DNA of 64,000 bases from Stercorarius parasiticus (Eukaryota; Chordata; Aves; Charadriiformes; Stercorariidae), in the NCBI GenBank assembly GCA_013396915.1, contig VWZL01000274.1, forward strand, positions 1-64,000. The letters run 5' to 3'. Every line of letters begins with the position of its first letter. The first letter of the stretch is position 1. This document shows positions 63,601 through 64,000 of this stretch, piece after piece. Both the position numbers and the translations under genes were made by a program. A model generated the notes under the pieces. That model was given only the letters and a program-made list of their open reading frames with translations. It was not told the origin of the DNA and made no database searches.

Positions 63601-64000
63601 TCTTGCGGCATCATTTGGAATACAAACACGGACGGCACTGAGAGATGCTCAGCAGAGAATAAAATACTGTCCTGGTGACCCCCAGAGCCCAGTCACTTCC
63701 CTCTGACACCACTGGGCCTCCGCAGGCGCCTAAACCCACCGAAAACCATGGCCGAAAAGAGCTTTTTCTGTTGCCACTTCGGTTTGGTGATGGGTGGACG
63801 GGTGGGGGTTTTTTTGGGCGGGGGATNCTGAAGCATTTTTATGGCAGTTGTAAAGAATTACGCTGTAATTGTGACTTTATTCACTTGAGATGTCTTTACC
63901 ACGAAGCGCAGGCTCTTCAGCTGCGCGCGCTGAAGGAGAGAGTCTCCTGGTAGCACTTGGCAGCCTGTGGAAAAGGGAGCAATTCCAGACTTCATCGTAT

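Overview
The window looks like avian nuclear DNA, or at least sauropsid DNA. Three things point that way: two truncated CR1 retrotransposon ends carrying the typical ATTCTATG-type tail, a low density of repeats, and short intergenic distances around two recognisable vertebrate genes. It is A+T-leaning throughout, except for one CpG-rich block near the right end. There is no bacterial, viral or plasmid content, and I see no rRNA, tRNA or CRISPR.

Layout. Positions 1-27 kb hold no protein-coding exon that I recognise. They contain old interspersed repeats (MIR-like SINEs, CR1 and MITE-like hairpin relics). Towards the right they also hold a possible promoter and 5' non-coding exon for the next gene. 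Positions 27368-32020 (+) are one uninterrupted 1550-codon exon for the sauropsid orthologue of CEFIP (C10orf71), a striated-muscle Z-disc protein. Positions 32-48.8 kb are 3' UTR plus intergenic DNA. Positions 48849-62619 (-) carry five coding exons of DRGX, a paired-class homeobox transcription factor of sensory and dorsal-horn neurons. The splice sites are clean and the reading frame runs continuously through the complete homeodomain and OAR motif to the stop. The first coding exon, about a dozen residues, must lie beyond position 64000. A CpG-rich block at about 62.3-63.6 kb surrounds the most 5' DRGX exon present here.

The two genes are convergent (tail to tail), as I recall them at human 10q11.23, so this is a conserved syntenic block, not an operon-like unit. 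They work in different tissues (muscle and sensory neurons), so the spacer should contain both muscle and neural regulatory DNA. The best candidates are a MEF2 site, E-box and TATA box 1.5-1.8 kb upstream of the CEFIP coding exon, and A+T-rich homeodomain-site clusters inside the DRGX intron, including a perfect TAAT-N3-ATTA dimer site. I found no undescribed system. The findings are mostly regulatory and repeat-evolution leads.
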